Assembly: GCA_045590715.1 (NCBI GenBank)
Contig: JAZNRO010000049.1
Coordinates: forward strand, 1 to 64,000
Direction: 5' to 3'
DNA from: RGIG5579 sp045590715
GTDB lineage: Bacteria > Bacillota > Clostridia > Oscillospirales > SIG627
Length of the DNA stretch: 64,000 nucleotides
The notes under the pieces: generated by a model
The model's database searches: none
What the model was told of the DNA's origin: nothing
What the model saw: only the letters and a program-made list of their open reading frames with translations
Part shown: positions 7,970-15,979 of the stretch, piece by piece
How positions within the stretch are numbered: the first letter of the stretch is position 1
Layout of the letters: every line of letters starts with the position of its first letter
Program-made: the position numbers and the translations under genes

Positions 7970-9961
7970 ATGCAAAGAATCGGCGTTTTCGTTTGCTGGT
8001 GTGGTAGTAATATCGCCGCAACCGTTGATGTAAAAGCCGTTGCTGAAGCTCTTTCCAAAGAGCCCGGCGTGGTTTATTACGAAGATTATCAGTACATGTG
8101 CTCCGAGGAAGAACAGAACAAGATCAAGAATGCCATCCGTGATTACAAGCTCACCGGTGCCGTTGTCTGCTCCTGCTCTCCCCGTATGCACGAAAACACC
8201 TTCCGCAAGGCCGCAGCTGCCGCAGGAGTAAACTCCTTTATGGTAGAGATCGCCAATATCCGTGAGCAGTGCTCCTGGATCCACAAGGATAAACAGAGTG
8301 CTACCGAAAAAGCGATCATTCTCGGTAGAGCCGCCATTGCAAAGGTACATTTGAACACTCCCCTTACCGCCGGAGAAAGCCCGGTCGTAAAGAGAGCATT
8401 GGTTATCGGTGGCGGTATCGCCGGTATCCAGACTGCACTTGACATTGCAGATGCAGGATTTGAAGTAGACATCGTGGAAAAGAAGCCTACCGTCGGCGGT
8501 AAGATGAGCCAGATCGACAAGACCTTTCCCACCCTGGACTGTGCTGCTTGTATCCTGACTCCCAAAATGGTAGACGTAGCCCAGAACGAAAAGATCCGCA
8601 TCTTCGCCTTCAGTGAAGTGGATTCCGTAAAGGGCTTTGTAGGTAACTTTAACGTATCCATCCGCCGCAAGGCAAGATACGTTGACGAAGTGAAGTGTAC
8701 GGGCTGCGGTCTTTGTACCGAAAAGTGCCCCCAGAAAAAGGTTCCCAACGATTTCAACTTAGGTCTGGATCAGAAGAGAGCCATTTACATTCCCTTCGCT
8801 CAGGCAGTTCCGAAGGTTGCAACCATTGACCCCGACTACTGTACCATGCTGAAGACCGGCAAGTGCGGTGTCTGCGCCAAGGTTTGTACCGCCGGTGCTA
8901 TTGACTACAAGCAACAGGATACTTTCGTAGAAGAACAGTACGGTGCTATCGTAGTTGCAACCGGCTTTAACCCCATTGAACTAAAGAAATACGACGAGTT
9001 TGCTTACTCCCAGTCTCCCGACGTTATCACCTCCCTGGAATTTGAACGCATTACCAATGCGGCAGGTCCCACCGGCGGCGTACTCCTTCGTCCTTCCGAC
9101 GGAGAGCATCCTCACAAGATCGTATTCGTTCAGTGTGTCGGTAGCCGTGAAGACGGTAACGGTTGCGGTAAGACTTACTGCTCCAAGATCTGCTGTATGT
9201 ATACCGCAAAGCACGCCATGCTGACCCGCGAAAAATATCCGGATACCGAAGTTTACGTATTCTACATTGACGTTCGTACTCCCGGTAAGAACTTTGATGA
9301 GTTCTACCGCAGAGCCGTAGAAGAATACGGCGTTCACTACATCAAGGGTATGGTTGGTAAGGTTTCTCCCGAAAACGGAAAACTTATGGTGCGCGCTTCC
9401 GATCTGATCGAAGGCAAGCAGATGACCATTGACGCTGACCTTGTGGTTCTGGCAGCTGCCATTGAGCCCGACAAATCCGCCCGTCCTTTGGCTACCATGC
9501 TCACCGCTTCCATGGATACCAACGACTTCTTTACCGAAGCACATCCCAAGCTCCGTCCTGTAGAAAGCCCCACCGCCGGCATCTTCCTTTCCGGTTGCTG
9601 CCAGGGACCCAAGGACATTCCCGAAACCGTTGCCCAGGCTTCCGCTTGTGCCGCAAAGGTTATCGGACTTCTGGCAAAAGATACCCTTACCTGCAACGCT
9701 TGTGTTGCTCATTCTAACGAAATGCTCTGTAACGGATGTTCCTCCTGTGAAAAGGTATGTCCCTACGGCGCTATCACCTACGAAGAAAAAGAATTCCGTA
9801 TGCCCGATCGCACCACCAAGGTTCGCAGAGTGGCAAGCGTGAACCCGGCTGTATGTCAGGGATGCGGTGCTTGTACTGTTGCTTGTCCCAGCGGTGCTAT
9901 GGACCTTCACGGATTCTCTAACAGACAAATCATGGCGGAGGTAGATGCAATATGCAAGTAG
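7970..9961 (+). CDS. hdrA: HdrA-like FAD/iron-sulfur subunit, candidate flavin-based electron bifurcation site
   Basis: A 663-residue HdrA of usual length. The N-terminal domain carries its own cysteine set (Cys9, Cys11, Cys44, Cys67/69, Cys101). The FAD-binding fold starts at VIGGGIAG (about 145-152) and contains the GGKMSQIDKTFPTLDCAAC region typical of HdrA. A ferredoxin-like insert follows (CTGCGLCTEKC), and the C-terminus has two [4Fe-4S] motifs (CNGCSSCEKVC and CQGCGACTVAC). In known HdrABC complexes the HdrA FAD splits an electron pair between ferredoxin and HdrBC. All parts needed are visible. The gene overlaps the MvhD-like gene by 10 bases. Its partners here, Flx proteins and fumarate reductase, suggest NADH as donor and fumarate as the high-potential acceptor (inference). 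Confidence 0.92.
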   Translation: MQRIGVFVCWCGSNIAATVDVKAVAEALSKEPGVVYYEDYQYMCSEEEQNKIKNAIRDYKLTGAVVCSCSPRMHENTFRKAAAAAGVNSFMVEIANIREQCSWIHKDKQSATEKAIILGRAAIAKVHLNTPLTAGESPVVKRALVIGGGIAGIQTALDIADAGFEVDIVEKKPTVGGKMSQIDKTFPTLDCAACILTPKMVDVAQNEKIRIFAFSEVDSVKGFVGNFNVSIRRKARYVDEVKCTGCGLCTEKCPQKKVPNDFNLGLDQKRAIYIPFAQAVPKVATIDPDYCTMLKTGKCGVCAKVCTAGAIDYKQQDTFVEEQYGAIVVATGFNPIELKKYDEFAYSQSPDVITSLEFERITNAAGPTGGVLLRPSDGEHPHKIVFVQCVGSREDGNGCGKTYCSKICCMYTAKHAMLTREKYPDTEVYVFYIDVRTPGKNFDEFYRRAVEEYGVHYIKGMVGKVSPENGKLMVRASDLIEGKQMTIDADLVVLAAAIEPDKSARPLATMLTASMDTNDFFTEAHPKLRPVESPTAGIFLSGCCQGPKDIPETVAQASACAAKVIGLLAKDTLTCNACVAHSNEMLCNGCSSCEKVCPYGAITYEEKEFRMPDRTTKVRRVASVNPAVCQGCGACTVACPSGAMDLHGFSNRQIMAEVDAICK

Positions 9962-10389
9962 AAAAGAAGTTTGAGCCCACCATCGTAGCATTCTGCTGCA
10001 ACTGGTGTTCCTACGCAGGCGCTGACCTTTCCGGTACCAACCGTCTTCAGTACCCTGCCAACGTAAAGATCATTCGTGTTCCCTGCTCCTGCAGAGTAAA
10101 CCCCATGTTCATTCTCCGCGCCTTCCAGAGAGGCGCAGACGGTGTTATCCTTTGCGGATGCCACCCCGGTGACTGTCACTACACCACCGGTAACTACTAC
10201 GCCCGTCGCCGTATGACTCTCTTCTTCTCCATGCTGAACTTCCTTGGCATCGAGAAAGACAGAGTTCGTCTGGAATGGGTCAGCGCCGCAGAAGGCGCGA
10301 AATTTGCCGCCACCATGAACGAATTTGTTGAAACCGTTACGAAACTTGGTGAAAACAGAAGATTGGAGGATTTGAGATGCAAAAAGTAA
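9952..10389 (+). CDS. flxD: MvhD/FlxD-like [2Fe-2S] electron-transfer subunit
   Basis: A 145-residue protein of the MvhD (hydrogenase delta subunit) family, which passes electrons from a donor module to HdrA. Conserved cysteine groups are CCNWCS (15-19), PCSC (44-47), LCGC (67-70) and GDCHY (Cys75). It overlaps hdrA by 10 bases at its start and flxC by 13 bases at its end. There is no hydrogenase gene in the operon. The donor module is instead the Flx set that follows, so the protein corresponds to FlxD of FlxABCD-HdrABC NADH-oxidising complexes. The symbol is given by position and family rather than by close identity. Confidence 0.85.
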   Translation: MQVEKKFEPTIVAFCCNWCSYAGADLSGTNRLQYPANVKIIRVPCSCRVNPMFILRAFQRGADGVILCGCHPGDCHYTTGNYYARRRMTLFFSMLNFLGIEKDRVRLEWVSAAEGAKFAATMNEFVETVTKLGENRRLEDLRCKK

Positions 10390-11345
10390 TTCGTGAAAAA
10401 GCCAAAGATCTTCTCTCTTCCGGCAAGGTAGACCGAGTACTGGGCTGGACCGAAGGCGAATTCTTCTACGACCAGACTCCCGAAGTATTCAAGACCGCGG
10501 AAGAAATTGAAAAAGGATTCGTTTATAACGGATTCTCCGGTGCTAACCTTTCCAAGTACCTGGTAAAGGAAAGCCGCAAAGAAGGAAAGGTTGCCGTTTT
10601 CTTAAAACCCTGCGACACTTACTCCTTCAGCCAGCTTTTAAAAGAGCATCGCATTGCAAGAGAAAACGTATACGCCGTTGCCATCCCCTGCGAAGGAAAG
10701 CTTGACATCGAGCTGATCCGTGCAGAAGGCATCAAGGGTATTACCGCTATCACCGAAGAGGGCGACGAAATTGTCATCACCACCCTTTACGGCGAAGAAA
10801 AACTGGCAAAAGAAAAAGCACTTGCCGAGCGCTGCAGAAACTGCAAGAGCAAAAAGCACGTGATCTTTGACGAGATCATCGGCGAAGAAGGCGAAGAGGT
10901 TGAATCCGGCCGTTTCGATATGGTAGAAGAGCTTGAAAATATGACCGAAGAAGAAAGATTTCTCTTCTGGCAGAACGAGCTTTCCCGCTGTATCCGTTGT
11001 AACGCCTGCCGTAACGTTTGCCCTGCCTGCACCTGTGAAAAGTGTGTATTTGACAATGCCGCTTCCGGTATTGAAAGCAAGGCTCCCGCTTCTTCTTTTG
11101 AAGAACAGAACTTCCACATCATCCGCGCCTTCCACGTTGCCGGAAGATGTACCGACTGTGGCGAGTGCTCCAGAGTTTGTCCCCAGAGCATTCCCCTGCA
11201 CCTTTTAAACCGCAAGTTTATCAAAGATATCAACGAGTTCTACGGTGACTACCAGGCCGGTAAAAATGCCGATGAACGTTATCCTTTGACCAACTACACC
11301 GTGGACGATATGGAACCGTCCGACGCTTTTCAGAAGGGAGAGTAA
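10377..11345 (+). CDS. FlxC-like iron-sulfur protein (FrhB/FdhB-type N-terminus, dicluster ferredoxin C-terminus)
   Basis: A 322-residue cytoplasmic protein. Residues 1-160 resemble the coenzyme F420 hydrogenase/dehydrogenase beta-subunit fold, with CRNC at 153-156. Residues 205-268 hold two [4Fe-4S] motifs, C205/C208/C211/C215 and C258/C261/C264/C268, with three additional cysteines (218, 220, 223). It overlaps the MvhD-like gene by 13 bases and is followed 3 bases later by the FlxB-like gene. In FlxABCD-HdrABC loci of sulfate reducers and other anaerobes a protein of this kind relays electrons between the NADH-oxidising subunit and MvhD. Which Flx letter it should carry is uncertain. Confidence 0.75.
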   Translation: MQKVIREKAKDLLSSGKVDRVLGWTEGEFFYDQTPEVFKTAEEIEKGFVYNGFSGANLSKYLVKESRKEGKVAVFLKPCDTYSFSQLLKEHRIARENVYAVAIPCEGKLDIELIRAEGIKGITAITEEGDEIVITTLYGEEKLAKEKALAERCRNCKSKKHVIFDEIIGEEGEEVESGRFDMVEELENMTEEERFLFWQNELSRCIRCNACRNVCPACTCEKCVFDNAASGIESKAPASSFEEQNFHIIRAFHVAGRCTDCGECSRVCPQSIPLHLLNRKFIKDINEFYGDYQAGKNADERYPLTNYTVDDMEPSDAFQKGE

Positions 11346-11348
11346 ACA

Positions 11349-12368
11349 ATGAAAAAGATTAACGTTTCAAAACTCCCCGCTCTTCTTTCCGCTTTGGCCA
11401 AGAAAGAAGCTCTGTATCTGCCTGTTGACGGCAAAGCCGGCGCAGACTACAAGCGTTTTGAAGAGGGTGACACCCTTTCTACCGCGCTGAATACCAACAG
11501 AAGCGCAAAAGACTTCTTCTTCCCCCAGGTAGAAGATATGGCTTCCTTCAAAGTAGAAGGACAGAAGATCGAAGTTTTCGATACCAGAAAGGAAAACGAA
11601 GATTTCATCATCTTCGGTGCAAGAGCCTGTGACGTAAGAAGCTTTGACATTCTGGACAGAGTGTTCCTGGGCGCACCGGTAGACACCTTCTATCAGAACA
11701 GAAGAGAGCATGCGACCATCGTTTCCATCGCTTGTTCCAGACCCGAAGAAACCTGCTTCTGCGGCTCCTTCGGTATTGATGCGGCAAACCCCGCTGGTGA
11801 TATCAGCGCAGTATACGTAGGCGACGAGCTCTACTTTACCGCTAACACCGACAAGGGCACCGCGCTTCTCGACAGCGTTTCCGACCTTCTGGAAGAAGGC
11901 GACGAAAAGAAAGCGGAGAAAGAAAAAGAAGCCATCAAGGAAACCTTGAAAAAGCTTCCCCTTCAGGATCTTCCCACCGATCACTTCAAGGCTGAAGACC
12001 TGATGGAGCACTTTGCCGATGCAAATTGGGCAGAGCTTTCCAAGGCTTGTCTGGGCTGCGGTACTTGTACCTTCGTATGCCCCACCTGTCAGTGCTTTGA
12101 CGTTCGCGATTTTGATACCGGACACGGCATTCAGCGTTATCGCTGCTGGGACTCCTGCATGTATTCCGACTTTACTCAGATGGCGGCAGAAAACCCCAGA
12201 CACACTCAGCTGGAAAGATTCCGCCAGAGATTTATGCACAAGCTGGTATACTACCCCGCCAACAACGAAGGCATCTTCGGTTGCGTAGGCTGTGGCAGAT
12301 GTCTTGCAAAATGCCCCATTAATATGAATATTGTAAAAGTAATGAAAAAGATTGGAGGGGACAAATAA
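11349..12368 (+). CDS. flxB: FlxB-like dicluster iron-sulfur protein (HydB/AsrA family)
   Basis: A 339-residue protein like the beta subunit of sulfhydrogenase and AsrA of anaerobic sulfite reductase. The N-terminal 220 residues have the family pattern (FGARACDVRSFDILDRVFL, then a cysteine-containing CFCGSFG). The C-terminal part has two [4Fe-4S] motifs, CLGCGTCTFVC and CVGCGRCLAKC. In this family the protein carries electrons between a flavin NAD(P)H subunit and other clusters. The next gene (FlxA-like) begins inside its stop codon (TAATG), the coupling usually seen between the beta and gamma subunits. A Lys/Glu-rich spacer lies near residue 200. Confidence 0.82.
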   Translation: MKKINVSKLPALLSALAKKEALYLPVDGKAGADYKRFEEGDTLSTALNTNRSAKDFFFPQVEDMASFKVEGQKIEVFDTRKENEDFIIFGARACDVRSFDILDRVFLGAPVDTFYQNRREHATIVSIACSRPEETCFCGSFGIDAANPAGDISAVYVGDELYFTANTDKGTALLDSVSDLLEEGDEKKAEKEKEAIKETLKKLPLQDLPTDHFKAEDLMEHFADANWAELSKACLGCGTCTFVCPTCQCFDVRDFDTGHGIQRYRCWDSCMYSDFTQMAAENPRHTQLERFRQRFMHKLVYYPANNEGIFGCVGCGRCLAKCPINMNIVKVMKKIGGDK

Positions 12369-13195
12369 TGATGAAAGAAGCTTTGATCCCCGATATCGGT
12401 GTGATCACCGATATTCGCATTGACACTCCGGACGTTAGAACCTTCCGCGTGGTTACCCCCGATGGAAAGAAACCCTTCGAGCATATCCCCGGTCAGTGCG
12501 CATTTCTCTCCATTCCCGGTGTAGGCGAAGCGCTGTTCTCTATCACCTCTTCCCCCACGAACACCGAATATATGGAGTTTTCCATCAAAAAGTGCGGCTG
12601 TGTTACCAGCTTTCTCCACTCCATTGAGCCCGGCCAGTACGTGACCATCCGTGGTCCTTACGGCAACGGCTTCCCCGTGGAAACGGCTTTCAAGGGAAAA
12701 GATCTTCTCTTCGTAGCCGGCGGTATCGGCCTTGCACCTTTAAGATCCGTCATCAACTACTGCCGTCATTACAGAGAAAATTACGGCTCCATTGATATCG
12801 TTTACGGCTCCCGTTCTATGCAGGATCTGGTAGACTACAACGAGATCATGGAAGAGTGGTGCAAAGAAGACGGTATCAACGTTCACCTGACCATCGACCG
12901 CGAACAGCCCGAATGGTCCGGCCACGTAGGCTTTGTACCCAACTTTGTAAAGGAACTGGGCTTTGATACCAACAAGACCGCAGTTCTTTGCGGACCTCCC
13001 ATTATGATCAAATTCACTCTGGCAGGACTGCAGGAGATCGGATTCAAGAAGGATCAGATCTACACCACCCTGGAAATGCGTATGAAGTGCGGCATCGGAA
13101 AATGCGGCAGATGCAACCTGGGTGACAAATTCATCTGTAAAGACGGACCTGTCTTCCGCTTTGACCAGCTGGAAGAACTTCCCGACGAATATTAA
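12368..13195 (+). CDS. flxA: FlxA-like FAD/NAD(P)-binding oxidoreductase with C-terminal [2Fe-2S] cluster
   Basis: A 275-residue ferredoxin-NADP-reductase-fold protein, like AsrB, HydG(gamma) and PyrK. The N-terminal beta-barrel carries the FAD-binding region (about residues 40-75), followed by an NAD-binding Rossmann part with VAGGIGLAPLRSV. A cysteine knot near the end (MKCGIGKCGRCNLG, then FIC) binds [2Fe-2S]. It is the expected entry point for NADH electrons into the Flx/HdrABC complex. It overlaps flxB by one base, and frdB starts 21 bases after its stop, so the NADH module and fumarate reductase are contiguous. NADPH rather than NADH cannot be excluded from sequence alone. Confidence 0.85.
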   Translation: MMKEALIPDIGVITDIRIDTPDVRTFRVVTPDGKKPFEHIPGQCAFLSIPGVGEALFSITSSPTNTEYMEFSIKKCGCVTSFLHSIEPGQYVTIRGPYGNGFPVETAFKGKDLLFVAGGIGLAPLRSVINYCRHYRENYGSIDIVYGSRSMQDLVDYNEIMEEWCKEDGINVHLTIDREQPEWSGHVGFVPNFVKELGFDTNKTAVLCGPPIMIKFTLAGLQEIGFKKDQIYTTLEMRMKCGIGKCGRCNLGDKFICKDGPVFRFDQLEELPDEY

Positions 13196-13216
13196 TCGTA
13201 TCGAAAGGATAGAAAG

Positions 13217-13891
13217 ATGGAAAAGAATGTAAATATCTTCCTGTACGGAAAAAAATACTCCGTACCCGGAAACCTTACCATTATGAACGCAATGGAATAT
13301 GCCGGCTATCAGCTGGTTCGCGGTTGCGGTTGCCGTAACGGCTTCTGTGGCGCTTGCGCTACCATTTACAGAATCAAGGGTGACACCGAACTGAAGGCTT
13401 GTCTTGCTTGTCAGACCAAGGTTGAGGACAATATGTATATTGCCACTCTCCCCTTCTTCCCCTTGGTAAAACAGATCTACGACATTGAAAAGATCGGTCC
13501 TACCGAACAGATCATGATGCAGCTCTACCCCGAAATCTACAGCTGTATCGGTTGTAACGCCTGCACCAAGGCTTGCACCCAGGAACTGAACGTGATGCAG
13601 TACATCGCTTACGCTCAGAGAGGCGAGTACGAAAAGTGCGCGGAAGAAAGCTTTGACTGCGTTATGTGCGGCGTATGCTCCTCCCGTTGCCCTGCCGGTA
13701 TCAGCCATCCCCAGGTAGCAATGCTGGCTCGCAGACTCAACGGTAAGTACCTTGCTCCCGGATGCGGACATCTGGAAGACAGAGTAAAAGAGATCAACGA
13801 CGGCACCTTCCAGGAACTCCTTGAGAACCTGATGCAGAAGCCCATCGATGAACTCAAAGAACTCTACAACAATCGTGAGATCGAGAAATAA
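13217..13891 (+). CDS. frdB: Fumarate reductase/succinate dehydrogenase iron-sulfur subunit-like protein
   Basis: A 224-residue protein. The N-terminal plant-ferredoxin part has a cysteine set for [2Fe-2S] (C37/C39, C44, C47, then C62/C65). It is followed by two complete four-cysteine motifs, C110/C113/C116/C120 and C148/C151/C154/C158. Classical FrdB/SdhB has [2Fe-2S], [4Fe-4S] and [3Fe-4S], the last being next to the quinone. Here both later sites have four cysteines and could hold [4Fe-4S], which fits a soluble electron relay rather than a quinone enzyme. It is followed 14 bases later by frdA. No membrane anchor gene (FrdC/FrdD, cytochrome b) is present. Start follows AAAGGAT. Confidence 0.82.
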   Translation: MEKNVNIFLYGKKYSVPGNLTIMNAMEYAGYQLVRGCGCRNGFCGACATIYRIKGDTELKACLACQTKVEDNMYIATLPFFPLVKQIYDIEKIGPTEQIMMQLYPEIYSCIGCNACTKACTQELNVMQYIAYAQRGEYEKCAEESFDCVMCGVCSSRCPAGISHPQVAMLARRLNGKYLAPGCGHLEDRVKEINDGTFQELLENLMQKPIDELKELYNNREIEK

Positions 13892-13905
13892 GGAGGGAAA
13901 GCACA

Positions 13906-15501
13906 ATGTATAATGAAGATATTCGCCTTTCTCTGGCAAAAGTAGAGGCAAACAGAAAAGCAAATGCTGCCTCCGAACCCAAAAGAATGACTGCCGAGGA
14001 GAAGGAAAAGCTCCTTGCTACCTTCCACCCCGACTATATCGAAAGCCAGTTTGATACGCTTGCCATCGGCCCCAACAAGGGTCAGAAGGTTCCCGTAGAA
14101 CTGAAGGCTCTTCTGGAAGCAAATTCCAGAGTAAAGGGTCTTGACCTGGATCTGGAAAACGTTGACTACGACGTAGACGTACTGGTAATCGGCGGCGGCG
14201 GTGCCGGCGCCAGCGCAGCCATTGAAGCCCACGAAAAGGGCGCAAAGGTTATGATCGCTACCAAGCTCCGTATCGGCGATGCCAACACCATGATGGCAGA
14301 AGGCGGTATTCAGGCTGCTGATAAGCCCAACGACTCCCCCGCAATCCACTACGTAGACGCACTGGGCGGCGGACACTTTAAGAACAAGCCCGAACTTCTC
14401 TACCGTCTTGTTACCGAAGCTCCCGACGCCATCAAATGGCTCAACGAGCTGGGCGTAGAATTCGATAAGATGGCTGACGGTACTATGGTTACCACCCACG
14501 GCGGCGGTACCAGCCGTAAGAGAATGCACGCTGCCAAGGACTACTCCGGCGCAGAAATCATGCGTACTCTCCGCGATGAGGTATTCAACCGTCAGATCCC
14601 CGTTGTTGATTTCACCGCAGCTATTGAACTGATCCTGGACGAGGAAGGCAAGGCTGCCGGTGCTGTTCTCCAGAATATGGAAACCGGCGAAATTATGATC
14701 GCCCGTGCAAAGACTGTTATCATCGCTACCGGCGGTTGCGGCAGACTGCACTACCAGGGCTTCCCCACCTCCAACCACTACGGTGCTACCGCAGACGGTC
14801 TGGTTCTGGGTTACAGAGCAGGCGCAAAGCTTCTCTACGCTGATACTCTTCAGTATCACCCCACCGGTGCTGCATACCCCGAACAGATCTTCGGCGCACT
14901 GGTAACCGAAAAAGTTCGTTCTCTGGGCGCTATGCTCATTAACTGCGACGGTACTGCTTTCATGCATCCCTTGGAAACCCGTGACGTTTGCGCTTCTTCT
15001 ATCATTCGTGAATGCAAGGAACGCGGCAAGGGTATTAAGACTCCCATGGGCGAAGGCATCTGGCTGGATACTCCCATGATCGAAATGAAGGGTGGCGAGG
15101 GTACCATCGAAAAGAGAATCCCCGCTATGATGAGAATGTTCGGCAAATACGGTATTGATATCCGTAAAGAGCCCATCCTGATCTACCCCACTCTCCACTA
15201 CCAGAACGGCGGTCTTGAAATCAAGAAGGACAACGAGACCAACATTCCCAACCTGTACGTAGCTGGCGAAGCCGTTGGCGGTATCCACGGTAGAAACAGA
15301 CTAATGGGTAACTCCCTGCTTGACATCATCGTATTCGGTAGAAGCGCAGGTAAGAATGCTGCTGACAGAGCGGCTGATACCAAGGTTGGAAAGCTCACCC
15401 TTTCCCACGTTGACGCTTTTGCAAAGGAAATGGCTGATGCCGGTATCAAGTCCGATATCGTATCTCCCAAGCTCCTTCCCGACTACAAGAGAAAAGTTTA
15501 A
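13906..15501 (+). CDS. frdA: Fumarate reductase flavoprotein subunit, apparently soluble
   Basis: A 531-residue flavoprotein of the FrdA/SdhA/NadB/TfrA superfamily. The FAD dinucleotide motif GGGGAGASA starts only at about residue 96, after an unusual N-terminal extension of about 85 charged residues. Catalytic and substrate residues expected of fumarate reductases are visible: His318 (QYHPTG), Arg338 (EKVRS), Arg359 (ETRD), His431 (HYQNGG) and Arg465 (NRLMGNS). The histidine that covalently holds FAD in membrane Frd/Sdh (SHT before the AEGG motif) is replaced (GDANTMMAEGG), so FAD is probably non-covalent. NadB is less likely because no nadA/nadC is nearby. It is the last gene of the operon, before a strong terminator. 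Confidence 0.87.
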   Translation: MYNEDIRLSLAKVEANRKANAASEPKRMTAEEKEKLLATFHPDYIESQFDTLAIGPNKGQKVPVELKALLEANSRVKGLDLDLENVDYDVDVLVIGGGGAGASAAIEAHEKGAKVMIATKLRIGDANTMMAEGGIQAADKPNDSPAIHYVDALGGGHFKNKPELLYRLVTEAPDAIKWLNELGVEFDKMADGTMVTTHGGGTSRKRMHAAKDYSGAEIMRTLRDEVFNRQIPVVDFTAAIELILDEEGKAAGAVLQNMETGEIMIARAKTVIIATGGCGRLHYQGFPTSNHYGATADGLVLGYRAGAKLLYADTLQYHPTGAAYPEQIFGALVTEKVRSLGAMLINCDGTAFMHPLETRDVCASSIIRECKERGKGIKTPMGEGIWLDTPMIEMKGGEGTIEKRIPAMMRMFGKYGIDIRKEPILIYPTLHYQNGGLEIKKDNETNIPNLYVAGEAVGGIHGRNRLMGNSLLDIIVFGRSAGKNAADRAADTKVGKLTLSHVDAFAKEMADAGIKSDIVSPKLLPDYKRKV

Positions 15502-15510
15502 GTTATAAAA

Positions 15511-15545
15511 AAAGAGCAGATCCAAATGGATCTGCTCTTTTTCTT
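15511..15545 (+). terminator. Intrinsic terminator of the fum-hdr-flx-frd operon
   Basis: Eleven-base stem AGAGCAGATCC/GGATCTGCTCT with an AAAT loop and a T-rich tail, starting 10 bases after the frdA stop. Confidence 0.92.
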
Positions 15546-15550
15546 TCGGG

Positions 15551-15584
15551 ATAAAAAATCGGTATTTTTCTGCCGATTTTTTTA
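15551..15584 (-). terminator. Terminator of the convergent minus-strand genes
   Basis: Stem AAAATCGG/CCGATTTT with A/T runs on either side, just downstream of the small membrane protein gene on the minus strand. It pairs back to back with the operon terminator at 15511. Confidence 0.7.
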
Positions 15585-15968
15585 TTTTAAATATTCTTTT
15601 TGATAAAGCAAAAGGGCGCAAAGGCCGAGAAGAAGGCTGATACCAAGTCCCGCAAGGGAGAAGTTTCGGATTCCGCCGGTCAAAGGCAGAAGGGACAGGA
15701 TCGTTCCGGCAAAGGACAGGAAAAAGGCACTTTTCTCCCACTTTTCCTTGAAGAAGGAAAGGATAAGGATCAAAACAAATAAAGTGCTTAAGATCGCTGT
15801 CAAAAGCGGAAAGAAATTGGCATAGCCGTAAGGGGTAAGACTAAAATAGGAATACGTTCTGCGAACGGTTTTACCGGAATCAAGGGCGAAATTCAGTACC
15901 GCGCCCCAAGGCATGATCTCTAAAAAAAGCACAACCAGTGAAAGGATAAAAGCAAAACGTTTTTTCAT
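15582..15968 (-). CDS. Small four-helix membrane protein of unknown function
   Basis: A 128-residue protein with about four hydrophobic helices (about 5-25, 50-72, 80-98 and 104-121) separated by short charged loops. No catalytic or binding motif is recognised. The start at 15968 follows AAGGAGGGC, and the rdgB stop lies 11 bases before it on the same strand, so it is probably the last gene of the amidohydrolase-glyA-rdgB transcript. No function can be assigned. Confidence 0.7.
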   Translation of the reverse strand: MKKRFAFILSLVVLFLEIMPWGAVLNFALDSGKTVRRTYSYFSLTPYGYANFFPLLTAILSTLFVLILILSFFKEKWEKSAFFLSFAGTILSLLPLTGGIRNFSLAGLGISLLLGLCALLLYQKEYLK

Positions 15969-15979
15969 ATAGCCCTCCT

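Noticed and set aside
6788..13195. Methanogen-type heterodisulfide metabolism
   Set aside because: No CoM/CoB, methyl-coenzyme M or F420 genes are present; the rest of the window is clearly Firmicutes.
13864..15288. Long minus-strand open frame opposite frdA
   Set aside because: Antisense shadow of a conserved flavoprotein gene; low-complexity composition without motifs.
13906..15501. L-aspartate oxidase (NadB) instead of FrdA
   Set aside because: No nadA or nadC nearby, an iron-sulfur FrdB-like partner directly upstream, and fumC in the same operon.
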